Below, one piece after another: positions 32,330 to 44,646 of a stretch of 64,000 nucleotides of DNA. Both the position numbers and the translations under genes were made by a program. Origin of the DNA: Adiantum capillus-veneris (taxonomy: Eukaryota; Streptophyta; Polypodiopsida; Polypodiales; Pteridaceae); assembly GCA_014529385.2 (NCBI GenBank), contig CM043952.1, positions 61,458,119-61,522,118 on the forward strand. Reading direction: 5' to 3'. The notes beneath the pieces are model-generated. The model did not search any database. It was given only the letters and a program-made list of their open reading frames with translations, and had not been told where the DNA came from. Each line of letters begins with the position of its first letter. Positions within the stretch are counted from its first letter, which is position 1.

Positions 32330-35300
32330 ATGCATCTGCGCTCTAGTCGTGTGCTAGAGACAGAGAAACTAGAGAGAATTTCGGCTTACGCGAGTTCTCA
32401 ATATCCACCTACTTTAGGTTCCGGGCCCTCAGCGACCCAAGGTAGTACAAACCAAGACCCGAACATAGCAGCTAGTGACACTTCCTCTGACTACGAAGTC
32501 ACGGAGGGTTTCCCAATGCCTAATCCTGATAGCTCAAGCCAAGACATGCATGCCATGGGCCCGCGGTCCGAGCCGAGCGTGCTTAGCCGCCTGAAGGAAA
32601 CCTTTAGTAGAGCCACTCGCTCCGAACATTGAGCTAATGATGTAAATGAGGGGGGTGGGGAAGTAAATTCTCCATTCGTGACCAATGTAGACCCTATACC
32701 GCTAGAGAATGTGCACGTGAATACTTCATTCACTACACCTCCTGACTCTTCAGAGTAATTTCCCTCCGATGTCATATTACCCGATGGTAGAAGCCTTGCT
32801 GAAGTGCAAGAGGTTGAGCGATATATCCTTGCAGCGAGGGAAAAGGAAGTCGAGAGCTTACGTAAGGTGGAGCAACAAAGAGAGTTAAAAGCGAAAGCCC
32901 CTATGTCAATATCCTTGCTAAGAGAGCAATCAAGTGCTCCTGACTTAGCAACTGCTAAAGGGCAACCTCTAGAAAGCAACATTGCATCTAGCTCAAAGGA
33001 AACCCCTAGCACTTCAATCCTAGATGGAGTGTTCTTAAATGAGAACTGGGAGTACGAACTACAATCGGAAACTTTGAGTGACCTATACACTGGTCACACC
33101 TATCACGTGGGTTGGTTAGATGTCCCACAATCCACAATGGGTGCTACTAGTGTAGAGGATCAACAACAAAGAGTTTGTGAGGTCATCCATAGGGTCATTG
33201 AGTTAGAGAGACAGAACAAGGGGATCAACATGCCTTCATCGGGTCTCATGAGATTCTTGGATACAGGGAAGGCTAAACAACTGACCTTGTCGCAAATGGA
33301 GACACCCTCAGTAAGTCCGATGGATCCCCCATATGTTGTTTCTCCAGGGGTCTCAGTGCAATCTGAGCCCACAAGTGATAGCTTCACCTTTCCAAGTCTA
33401 GCTCATCTTTCCCTTGATGACACCGCGGCTACCATGCCTACCCCAATGATGGGCATGCCGAGAAACACACCATGGACCTCATTTGTTAGTAAAGCACCAC
33501 TACATGGTAGCTCAATGCCTGCAACGTTACCTACAAGTGTGTACCAATCGTATGCACCTACGGGTCATCACACTCATGTAGTCCCTACCCCTCCCATTGT
33601 TTCAACTACCTATGCTCCACAACCACAACACCCAAGTTCTTATTTCCATGGGACTATACCGGCTAGCATTAACATGTCACATCCGACGTCTGCTATGCCT
33701 AGGGCCACACATATGAACTTTCGACCACCACATGGCACAACATTGTACCCAACATGGAACCCAAGGGCTTCCTATGCGCCAAACCCGATGCCAATACCTA
33801 CTCCACATGTAGTCTCTGGAGCACCTTCACCCACGGTGCCTGCTCATTTAGGTGACTTGGCAACATTTGCTCAAGCTATCGATCTATCTACTGCTGAGAA
33901 TATGCGTAACACGCCTGATAAGGCAGTACAAATAGCCAAGCTCACACAAAAATTTAGTGGAGACGGGGATGTGAGAAAGCATATCGAAGTGTTTGAAGAG
34001 ATATGCGATTCTCTAGGAGAACACAATGACCTACATAAGAGCAATTCTTTAAGCCTAACCTTAAGTGGGAAGGCAGGGGATTGGTATAGAACCCTAAGGG
34101 GGGAAGAAAAAACGATTTACCCTACTCTTAGGAGATTGTTCTTGAAAGAATACATACGAGAGGGAGTGCTTTGGGGTGTAGCCTCTCAGCTCCAGAAAGC
34201 CCAATGAGAGGAAGGAGAGTCGGTGAGAGACTTTATTAGTCGCTTGAAGCATTTCAATTCTCGATGTAATCCAAATGAGCGCTTCAACAATAACCAATTG
34301 CTTGATAGATTCATTAGGGGATAACGACATGAGGATATCTACAATGGCTTAGTCATTAGAGGTATCACCACTTGGGAAGCAGTCACCACCAATGCGATCC
34401 AATTGGAGGATAATTTAATGATTCAAGGAGAAAGAGTGTCTGTTGAATCTAAATCTATTAGCTCACAAGCATCGGGGCATCAGCCAATGATCCTAAAGCC
34501 TATTGCTAAAGAGCCAAAGATATCTGAGATGACTTTAGCAGATCTCACCAAGGCTATTCAAGAGAGTCTTAGAGAAAATCGTGCTCCGCAAAACAATCAT
34601 GTGTATCCAAGAAGGGAGCAACAATGGTGCTCAGTATGCTATGGACCGCATAGTACCAGCAAATGCCCTACTTTTGGAGTAAAATTCAATGGGAATTGCA
34701 ATGCTTGTGGAAGGTATGGTCATCAAGCTAAGGATTGCATAGTATTTAAGCGGGCGATGGCCAATAGACCAACCTTAGCATGGACAGACACACCTCGAGT
34801 ACCTACATTGATGTCGGCCCCACCTCTTGAACAAACAGCACAACACATGGTCCCTAGGGCCCAAAATGTTGTTCAAACAACACACTTATCACCTCCAGTG
34901 TTAGGACCGCAACCACCACATCCGAGAATCACTTCTGTGAATCAAGTGGGTTGTGATTCATCTATTTCTTGTTTGGAAGGTTGTGAGGAAGATATAGATC
35001 CTAATATCGCCTATGGGATGGATGTGCTTGATGAAAGTCCACAATACTACATGAAGTACTATTGGGGACAATTCAAACCTGTATATCAAGTAGCTGCTCT
35101 TGCGGCAAGAGGCCAAAATATCAATTACACTGCTAAGAGACCACCTCTTCAATGCTATGAGTGTGGAGGTCCACATCGTGTAGCCGAGTGTCCTATTAGG
35201 CTACAAAAGAATGCCACACTAATGCAAACCAATCAAGCGAGCACGTCTACAATGACGATACTCATGTCTAATCGATGTGGCATAGATCATTTGATTGCCC

Positions 35301-35410
35301 AATGTCCAAATAATCCAAATGCACCGAAGATCACGCCATTAAACTTGATTGAAGTTACCGAAGATCCATCACCAAGTACACCCGTGGTACCAGTAAACAT
35401 ATTCACATGA
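32330..35410 (+). pseudogene. gag: Gypsy copy 2 gag
   Basis: One reading frame runs from 32330 (MHLRSSRVLETEKLER) with stops at 32630, about 32756, 34205, about 34322 and 35408. The capsid-like domain is at about 33920-34340 (IAKLTQKFSGDGDVRKHIE, GKAGDWYRTL, then the Y-P-T-L-R-R-L-F-L-K-E-Y segment). A proline-rich stretch precedes it. Cysteine/histidine knuckles follow: WCSVCYGPHSTSKCP, NCNACGRYGHQAKDC, QCYECGGPHRVAECP and a partial RCGIDHLIAQCP. Four knuckle-like units is more than the usual one or two. The five stops are the only lesions seen in this part of the frame. Confidence 0.88.
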
Positions 35411-35413
35411 TCG

Positions 35414-36898
35414 ATGCTCCAAAAACAAAATTATATTCTTCAGGAAAGAGACACGGCATCAATTGCCCAATCTCAGAAAAAGAAGAAAACACGAAGAAAG
35501 AAATCGCAAAAAGCAGCGAAGTCAGACCCCAGCTCAAGGACCAACATAGGGACTGGTGATGACCCCGTATATATGAACGACGCTGAAGAAGATTCTGATT
35601 CACGTGAAACCATGGAGACCAAAACGACCACTAACATAGAAACCAACAAGGAAGATCTTCATGAGCCACAATGGCCACGATCCAAAAAGAAGATAGGAAC
35701 TTACCCAAACCCTACAGAGGAGATTGAGCAAGTCAAGCAATTAAGGAGTTTGGTAGAAGATACCCAAAGGGATCTAGAACCAGCACCTAGGAAGATCCAG
35801 ATTACAGACATCGTGTTCCCTACGCAACAACAACCTCACCAAGTCCATAGACCCTTGGACATACCTAGTGTCATCCAAGAAGAAAGCGACTTAAAGTCAT
35901 GGGAAAGTGGGCGTACTCACTTCTTGATGGAAAGAATGTTTATAGAGGGACTACCTGATCCTACCAAAGAAATGGAGATCCCATCTTCCCCACATCAAGG
36001 GACTCAAGGCCAAAAGGTGTCGTTAAACATTGCCAAATCGATGGATTTCATGTCTTGAGAAGTTAAAACCACCATCATGTCCAAACTATATAAAGACCCT
36101 GAGCTAGTTTCACCTCCTCAAGCCTTCCTCAATGGAGAACTGAAGTTTGGGCTACCACAATTTGCACAGATGGATGGATCTGGGGAGATGCCAATAGAGG
36201 AGGAATACATAGATCCACAACCCAACCTAGATGAGAACCTTGTTATAGAAATACCTGTTAACAAGTTGGGACAATACTTTGAGGGTGATGAATCCAATGC
36301 GACTATACCAATCACTACTAAGGGATTAGCTGTGAAGGGAATCCTTAATGGTGGCGCTGGGGTTAGCATTGTGACTAAAAATTGCTGGGAAACTATGGGA
36401 AGACCTCACCTTGAGACCACAACCATAGTAGTGAAGATGGCCAATGGGTCTATTGTTAAACCTATTGGGATGCTAGAAGATCTCAAGATCAAGGTCTTTG
36501 GACGTAAAATAAGGATTACCTTTATTGTTATGGATTTCTCCAAACACACTATGGCATCGGAGATGATCTTAGGACGTCCTTTCATGAGGGAAGCAAAAAT
36601 GGTGCATGACTGGTCCAAAAACCATGTCTACCTGCAATTCCAAGATTCTGTCATTCGAGTGGATCTTGTGACAGGTCGAGCACATCCTCTAGGAAACAGG
36701 TTTATAATTGATCATAGATCTGACACCACAGTTCACTCGACCCCATTGCAGTATTGTTACACGTATAAAGCGGACACTGATGTTGGGGAAGATTCTCCTT
36801 ATATGGATGTACTACCTGGGATGACTGAGTCGGACAATGTGGATTGGGTCCACCTAGCAGCAGCCATAGACACTTCGGGAAATAGGGGGACAACCTAG
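35414..36898 (+). pseudogene. pol: Gypsy copy 2 linker and protease
   Basis: The same frame as gag continues after the stop at 35408 through a K/E-rich linker (35414-36058) to the retropepsin domain. The active-site loop reads GILNGGAGVSIV, where the catalytic D-S-G has become N-G-G, so the protease is dead. The second conserved segment, ILGRPFMREAKMVHDW, is intact. The sister domain in the element at 38752-49649 keeps DSGAG (45053). A stop lies between linker and protease at 36056. Confidence 0.85.
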
Positions 36899-38751
36899 GT
36901 AACACCTGAGGGGGATAAAATACCACCATTGGTACCCTTAAATATGCTAGAAGCAATGCATATAGCTTCTGATGATCTACAAGATGAAAGTTTGACTGGC
37001 ATTGAAACCAGTAGCGCCTCACAAGACTATAGCCCACACGATTTGGGGTCAGAATAATTAATTTAAATTGACTTTGAGGACGAAGAATCTGAGTTAAATC
37101 TTAGTGCAAATGTGGGGACAAACCATTCAGGACACAGTGGTAACCTAAATGACAATCTATCCAAGGGAGCAGAAGACACAAGTAGTGATTCATCTAGTGA
37201 CTCTTCACTAGAGATCGGTCGTAATCGAGAATTCAACAAGAAGAGTAAGAGATATAAGAGGCGACGATATCGAGCAAATGTGCGTGCTAGAATAAGTGAA
37301 AAGAAATCTACTGCAAAATGGCTTAATTATAGAGGGGCATGTGATGCTCATCGAAAGTTGGTAGATAACTGGGGTGAATACCTTCAAAGCGTTATGTGGT
37401 GTAGTCCACAACCCATTGACATCGCACAACTAGAGGCTACAGAGAAGCCAAAGTTGATCCGTATTGTAAGGAGACGACAAAATCGAGAGTTAGCTCAACA
37501 ACAAAAGGAATCAGAAGTGAAATCACAGCCCACAGAACAACAGGACTCCACAGACTTACACCCTGCACCTGAACATTTCAAATCCTATACCACAGAGGAA
37601 CGTAAGGTTGTGTATTCAAAGGCTCAAATAAAACCTATCAATGGGAGCAATGGAGTCTATGATGGTCCATCGATAGTTAAGGAAATAGAGTTAGTAGACC
37701 CAGGAGAAGAGTCTAAACCTGTTTTCATTGCCCAAGATCTGACCGAGACTAAGGAGTGTGTACTTAAAGAACTTCTCAAGGAATTCAGGGATATATTTGC
37801 CTGGACTTATCATGATATGAAAGGTGTTCCACCTTCCGTGGTGCAACACACAATCCCCATGAATAGCATGGCTAAACCAGTTCAGTAACGACCCTACCCA
37901 ATGAATCCTAAATATGCAAAAATCATTCAAGAAGAGATTGAAAAGCTTGTGGAATGCGGATTCATATACCCTATTGAGCACTCAGAATGGGTGTCTCCAA
38001 TAGTGATTGTGCCAAAAAAGAATGGGAAACTCAGAGTGTGCATGGATCTCAAGAAGGTCAATGCCGCCACTAGAACATGTTCTTGAAAGAGTTGCAGGGA
38101 AGGAAGCTTATAGCTTTTTAGATGGGTACTCTGGCTACAATCAAATCACAATTGCGCTGGAGGACCAAGCTAAGACAGCCTTTATAACCGAATTTGGAGT
38201 GTTCGCATTTCGTGTTATGACTTTTGGCTTAACCTATGCCCCGGCTACCTTTCAAAGATCAATAAACACTGCTTTTAGAGAATATTTGAGGGAGTTTTGT
38301 GAAGCTTTCTTAGATGACCTTTGTGTTTATTCCTCTTGGAAAGAACATGTATCATGCTTACGAAAAGTGTTTGAGAAGTGTAGATTGTATCGCATCTCCT
38401 TAAACCCTTTCAAATGCCAATTTTGGGTTAAACATGGAGTCATTTTAGGGCATATAGTGTCCAAAAATTGGATTTCCACAGATGAGGGAAAAATTAAATC
38501 CATTGCTGAATTGCCACCACCTACAAATTATAAAGGAGTTCAAAGGTTCATGCTCCATGTTGGTTATTACCGACGGTTTATTTTAAACTTTTCCGAGATA
38601 GCTCGTCCTTCGTACAAGCTTGTTATTGAGTTCCAATGGACTGCTCAATGTGACCATGCTTATGAGTCATTGAAAAAGACCTTGACTACTGCTCCTATTC
38701 TACAAGTGCCCGATTGGAATGTAATTTTTCATGTACATATTGATGCGTCAA
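36899..38751 (+). pseudogene. pol: Gypsy copy 2 reverse transcriptase
   Basis: A basic linker (37230-37500) leads into RT. Motifs: EEIEKLVECGFIYPIEHSEW, then PIVIVPKKNGKLRVCMD, a frameshift and short deletion near 38085, FLDGYSGYNQI (first catalytic D), and FLDDLCVYS (the DD pair). The connection domain follows with GHIVSKNWI and YYRRFI. Then RNase H starts at FHVHIDAS, where the 38752 element has inserted after the serine codon. The original frame is recovered exactly by removing 38752-49654. Lesions are stops at 36896 and 37886 and the 38085 frameshift. Confidence 0.9.
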
Positions 38752-39710
38752 TGTTGACCGCTGGGTCAACAACACAACATAACTCAAGTTTCGTACCAAA
38801 GTCTTATCTTTTGCGAGTTATGAAATGCTGCGGATTATGGATATAAACGTCATTTGTAATGAGTAGTTATTCTAGTTTCAGAAGCCGGGGTGCAATGGCA
38901 CTTCCAGATTGTAAATACAAAGCCATTTGATCCTTTCAACCCCATTTTTGGTTAAACCTAAGGTAGCCTTAGTATATAAGGTACCTAGGTCATTTTGTAA
39001 AGAAGACTTTTATCATAATCAAGTTTTAGCACTGCCGTCTACTGTGTGTGAGAGAGAAAGAGAGTGAGCGTGAGCTTCATCCTCTCGCTACGCCCAGCTC
39101 GCTCAACACATTGGAGATCCGACTGCACCATTGCGGTAGGCTCAAGGAGAGCTACGCGACAACGCCAAGCATTCCCCGCGAGACGAAGCGCACACGCTGA
39201 TGCATCTACGAGCTAATTGTGGTCGTAAGTGTATCAAACGATGTCTGTTTTCTGTGTGCTAGTAGTCTATAGAATCGTGGCTACATAAGCTATGCATAGG
39301 TACTCATAAATTTCAGTTTCAGGCACTTTCAAAATTCGGCTCTGTCATCCTACGCATTTTCCGCAGATGGGTTTTGAGTGAGGGTTTTGAGTGTAGAAGC
39401 TTAGGGACAGGTGTATCCTAGTGAGGGGATGGTGTTCCTTAAGTTTCGTACGAATCTGGCATGATTAGGTGAGTTACCTTCCGCATGTGTGTATGTGGCT
39501 AGGTGGTGTAGTTGAGAGCAGTGAGGTTCTTGATTGTGGTTTAGTTGGCCTTCCTGAGTGTTGTATGTGTAGGATGGTCTCAGCCTGACAAGCTTAAGAG
39601 ATTTCCTCCGTGTGCCTATCGTGTCATCTGTGTCCTCGATTGACATTATGTTGATCTAGGTAGTGTTTGCATGCACTTCATGGGTGTGTGAGTAGCTCTC
39701 CCGTCCAACA
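38752..39710 (+). repeat. 5' LTR, 959 bp
   Basis: It starts TGTTGACCGCTGGGTCAACA, itself an inverted repeat (8-bp arms, 4-bp loop), and ends CGTCCAACA. A TATA box TATATAA lies at about 38973. A short GA-rich tract at 39046-39066 follows. Confidence 0.95.
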
Positions 39711-39711
39711 T

Positions 39712-39730
39712 TGGCGCCGCTGCCGGGGAC
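39712..39730 (+). other. Primer-binding site, Asp tRNA type
   Basis: TGGCGCCGCTGCCGGGGAC directly follows the LTR. It differs at one base from the TGGCGCCGTTGCCGGGGA site described for Athila/Tat-lineage gypsy elements. Confidence 0.9.
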
Positions 39731-41835
39731 ACAAGGACCTAAGTAGGTTTCCTACTAACACTCGTGTGATGGTTGCTTGATTTAGTTTGGGCTAAAAAAA
39801 TCATTTTTCTTAAGTGGATCCGGAAGAGGATATTCCGCGATCAAGTGGATAGCCAGGAAGCGTGTGTCTTGCCGAGGGTCTGCGACTAGATAGGTTTAGT
39901 TAGGATATATGGATTAGAGTAGTTGTTGGTGGTTGAGTGATTTGTGAGGTGATAAAAGCGTTTACTAGTCCGTGTGTGGCAGTGAAGCGTTTTTCTACTC
40001 ATAGATGCAAAACCCCATATGATTTGTAGGAGTAGCTTTAGGTAAGTGATCCGATTCTGATCTAGAGCTATTCATCACTGAATTATTTGCTAAAGCGCTT
40101 GATTGCATTTGAAATCACGGAAAAGTGTGCTTTTGAGGGTAAAAATGCAATAAACAAGCTTTTGTGGATATTTTTGTATGACTCACTGATGTTGTGCATA
40201 TAAAAGGGCATTTGCAAGGGTTCTGTGAAGAAAACCTGCAATTCTGTAAACATAGACATCCTACGCGTAGGATGTCTCAAGAGGGTTCTAGAGACCAAAT
40301 TTTGAAATTCTGAGTTGACCAGTGGGTTCAGAGGGTAGGTTTTACCCTATTTTCACCTGGAAAGTGGAAATTTGACCAAATTTTGACTGATCAAAGCCAA
40401 AAGACGAGAATTGCCAGACATCCTACCCAAATTGTGTCCAAGGCCTAATTTTGAGACCAAACCATAGGATGACTCCATAGGCATGTTCTAAATGTTGTAT
40501 TGAGTGACTGAAAGGGGTTTCACCTCATTTGGGTGAGAAAATTGGGTTCAAAGCAGACTTTAACACTTTTGACTGAAAAAGGCAAGAACAGCTAAAATTT
40601 GGGTCTTTTGAGATCCAAACTCAAATCTAAGCATACCACTAGGTTACTGACATCAAGGGGAAGCTGTGGGACAAGTCTGGGGTCAAACAAGCCAAAAAGA
40701 CATCCTACGCGTAGGATGTCATATGTGTGATTTTGCACTCCAAACTTAATTTTGAGCATACCACTGTGATCAGCACCTTAAGGAGAGTCTGTGGTTCAAA
40801 TTTGGGGCAATTCTGAGCAGTTAGACATCCTATGCGTAGGATGTCTACTACATAATTCTGAAACCAAAATTATATTGTGACCATACCATGCTGTCATATA
40901 GCCTTATAAAAGCCTCATAGGCAAATTTGGTCCAATTTGGAGTTGATTTGACTTAGGAATTCATCAGAACAGACATCAGGCTTTTGGAACAGATTCTTGA
41001 TCATTTGACCAACCTATAGGTGTCAGAATCAAAAAGTAAAAATAGTTGTGAGTTTAGCACATCAAGGGGAAGCTACACTGCAAGTTTGAGCTGAAACAGA
41101 GCAAAAAGACATCCTACGCGTAGGATGTCTCCAGCTTGATTTAGGACTCCAAACCAACTTATGAGCACACCACTGTGATCAGCACATCAAGGAGAAGCTA
41201 GGGTGAAAATTTCAAGTCATTCTGAGCAAAAAGACATCCAACGCGTAGGATGTCTCAAGGCCTTTTTTTAATCCAAATGAAAATTTGAGCATACCATTGT
41301 GTTGCTGGACTTAAGCGGAGTCTATAAACCAAATTTTGTTAAATTCTGAGCAAAAAGACATACTACGCGTAGGATGTCTCTAGACCAGTTTTAGGGTCCA
41401 ACTGTACTTTTGACCATACAGAAGTGTTCACAGTGTCACAGAAATCCCAAATATTTTTTCAAAATTGAATTTGGACTCATTTTGACCAGTCCAAACTACA
41501 TTTCACTGTTTTGGCCATAACTTTCACAAACGGTATCGGATCGGAAAATTTTTTATATCAAAACGTAGCCTGAGAGCGGCCCTACAGATCTTAGAACAAA
41601 ACTTGAACTATATGTATGCCAACGACAACCATTTAGTTCAACTTTGAAAAAAAACATCGTTTGAGGCCTCAAAATTCATCCGGAAGTCAGGGGTGTCTAA
41701 AAGCAACAATTTGCAAGAATTGTGACGAAACGGTTGCGGTTTTGGACATAGTTTCGACTTTTCCCTAACCAAAGCACTTGAACACAGTGGAATAAGTCTA
41801 CTTGAACCAAGCAACAGCTCTTAAGCCCAGAAATC
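39731..41835 (+). other. Long untranslated leader with repeated palindromes
   Basis: A 2.1-kb non-coding leader lies between primer site and gag. From about 40250 it contains diverged tandem units of about 125 bp, recognisable by 'ccaccactgtgatcagcac(a)tcaaggagaa' and 'ttctgagcaaaaagaca', six of which carry a long palindrome (next entry). Confidence 0.8.
40254..41379 (+). repeat. Six copies of a 24-bp palindrome in the leader
   Basis: The palindrome has half-site AGACATCCTACG followed by its exact reverse complement. Copies: 40254-40277 (perfect 24 bp), 40698-40721 (perfect over 22 bp), 40823-40846 (one change), 41107-41130 (perfect), 41232-41255 and 41356-41379 (one or two changes each). 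The last three and the second-third pair are spaced 124-125 bp. A decayed half-copy lies near 40416. In RNA each would fold into a self-complementary hairpin; in DNA each is a symmetric site with a central CGCG. Confidence 0.93.
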
Positions 41836-44622
41836 ATGTCTACCCTAGATTCAAACGCAGCTTACACAAGCTTGGAGATCCCGACAATAGAGGAATATCC
41901 TCCCACAATGGATCTTCCAAACTTGCAATTGATAAAGATCCATCTTGTTGAGAGAGTTTGGATGATTGGTCATGAGAGTGAAGGACTATATAGATACATT
42001 GACGACAATGAGGTCAATCTTTATAGGTGCTCAGATCCATACCTAGAAGAGATAATGGATTACAAGCTCTTATATGTCTACACATACGGAGTCGACTGTC
42101 AATGGAGATCTATAGTTGTCGACAAGTATGGACGAGAATACAGAGTTGTAGAAAGCACAAATCCACAGACTGTACTAGAAAGAGGTGGATATTTGGTCAA
42201 TGAAGGACCACAAATGCCTCCACCAAACACGAGAATTCCTATAGGAGTTCCAAGAAGAGAGCCACCAGGATTCCCTTCAAGAGCGATAACGAGAGAAGGA
42301 TTGGGAGAGTCTCTGGTTAGACTTGTAGACAATCGACGAGTTAGACCATCCCAAGTCCAGAAATGGGTAAACAGAAAATACTCCGGAGATAAAGATCCGA
42401 GAGATCACGTAGCGGCTTTTAGAAGAGTGATTAGAGCAAAGGAAGTTTCAGATTTTGCGACACAGTTTGCCGGATTTGGATTGACTCTAGAAGATGATGC
42501 AGCTACATGGTTTGACTCGGTGGAAAAATGGGATTTTGAGACCCTAGATGAGCTGTTTGAGGAGTTTATTGAAGAATTCTCGCCAAAAGGCATTCCTCAC
42601 AACACGGTCTCGCAAATCCATAGATTCAAACAGAAAGAGGATGAATCAGTACGCAAAGCATCATTACGTCTCAAGAGATATGTTAAGCTCTATCCGAGAG
42701 TGTAATTACCTATGCAAGCACGACTGATGTTGATCTTTATCCAGGGAATGAGAGATGAGGGCCTTCAGAAGGATCTGCATATGCTAAGGAGGATGACGCT
42801 AAAAGAGTTGATCAAAGAAGCTCTTTATCTAGTGGATAATTGTGAGGCATACAAAGAAAAGGACTTAAAGAGTCAAGGAGATGACACATCCTCTCAGCAC
42901 AGTGTTTCACAGATAAGTGAGTCCATTGCCAAGCCAACGGCACCTATTGATCAAGAAAAGCTTATCGACGACTTGGTCAAGAGGTTGATTCCTCTTGTAA
43001 GGTCTAATTCGAGAGAGTCGAAGTGGTGTGAAATTGAGAGAAAATGGACGAACCATACGGGGGTAGAGTGCTATTATAGCATGGAAAATGCTAGGGAGAG
43101 GTATGTACAACCTGTTCCAGAAGCACCTACTCCACCTAGATACATTACGGGGAATGCGCCAGGACCAGTAGGAGTTTTAAGGCCACAGCTTGTCTTAGGA
43201 CAACAACCTCCACTGCCAGGTGCTAGAATGTTGGTAGACATGAGATACATGCCAATGATGGAAGCATCAAATAAACCAACGCCAGTACCAGCTACAATGT
43301 GGTATAGCAACCAAAGTGAGTACTACCCTTCGGAGCAACAAAATGTGAGAGAAACACATGGAGTGGTGAGGCCAGTACAACCTCCACCTCCTGGGTTTCA
43401 GTCTAAAGAAAGAAGGTATGAAATGGACGAAAGGACATTGCAATTCATTGCAAATAGCGGCTTATCTAGGTCAAAGCTTGCTTATAGTCAAGAGGAAATG
43501 CTAAAAGAATCTCCTCAACCAGAGATAGATTGTCACAAAAGTCGTGACATCCACTTGGTCAAACAATGTCCTCATACGGAGATCACTGAAGTAAATTCCT
43601 ATTGTCTTGAGTGTGGCATCACTCACTTGATCCCCGATTGCCCGGAAAAACCAAACCAAATCAGGAAAATCACGACAAATGAATCAGGGATTGTTCAGCT
43701 ACCTAGTAGCTCAGAAAATGAAAATGTCGTACCAGTTCAAGTGGTTACAAGAGCACAAGCTCAAAAGAAAACTGATGAGAATCCAGAGACAAAGAACATG
43801 GAAAGTGACACGAGTCCAAAGACAGATGATGGACCAAAGACCGACTCACCTAGTCAAAAAACCAAGGGCAAACGAAATAGTTGGAAAGCTAGAAAGACTA
43901 GGATGAAAGCACGCAGGGAACGAGAGAAAAAATCCCTAGCTGAGAAGCTTACCAAAGCTGAGGAGAAGATAAAACAACATGAGGAAAAGGAGGCACCTTC
44001 TCTTACACAGATGGTTAAACCTCTAGAAGAACCATCCACGGATGAGAAACCAAAAAGTGCTAGTTCAAGAGGATCTTTGTTGGCAGAGAAGGTTAATGAG
44101 ACATTAGATGCCCTCTTGAAAGCCTATGATGCGAGGCTCAAAAAAAACCAAACCCAAGAACAGAGGTGGATGACATATCCCTATGCGGAATTAGAAAAGC
44201 AAAGATTGGAAATCTGCAGGAAAATGATTCAAACAGCCCAATCTTTACTAGAACCACCAGTTGCAAAACCTGAGGATGTGATCCGCGTCATGCCAACACA
44301 AGTAATCCCACCAAACCAGGAACTAAAAGAGCCAGAATCTAGTCATGAGCACAGACCAAACCTCAAAGAACCAGCATTAGAACCAAGGATAGTACTGAAT
44401 ACCACGGATAACTCTTCCGAGGGATTTCACCAAGCTATACCTGAGGATTGTAAAGAGATAGATGGTCTTGACGAATTGTGGAAACAAGTCAGAGAGGCCA
44501 ATGAAACCGATGACCTAAGAAGACGAGTAGACAAGACTGGTGATGAACAAGGAGTGTTTCTACCACCAATAGAGGAATTTGAGACTGGATCTCAAATGAA
44601 TCTAAATGTGCAATCGTGTTAG
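41836..44622 (+). CDS. gag: Gag of the RT-less element (one internal stop)
   Basis: The start is ATG at 41836 (MSTLDSNAAYTSLEIPTIEE), the first ATG of the frame after the leader. The capsid-like domain lies at about residues 170-290: WVNRKYSGDKDPRDHVAAF, DDAATWFDSVEKWDFETLDE and FIEEFSPKG. A TAA at 42703 interrupts it, after which the same frame continues to a TAG at 44620. The second half has Cys/His motifs (CHKSRDIHLVKQCP and YCLECGITHLIPDCP) and a long K/E-rich helical region (43860-44020). Apart from the TAA the frame is open for 929 codons, so it was recently functional or is read through. Gag would form particles and package RNA. Confidence 0.85.
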
Positions 44623-44646
44623 GGCGACAAAGGATCTGTACAATCT

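Noticed and set aside
37230-37500. Separate host gene with an RS/KR-rich nuclear protein
   Set aside because: The region is in frame with protease and reverse transcriptase of the gypsy polyprotein and is best read as its linker.
40254-41379. CRISPR-like array from regularly spaced palindromic repeats
   Set aside because: The spacers are diverged copies of each other, the array is in a plant LTR-element leader, and there are no cas genes.
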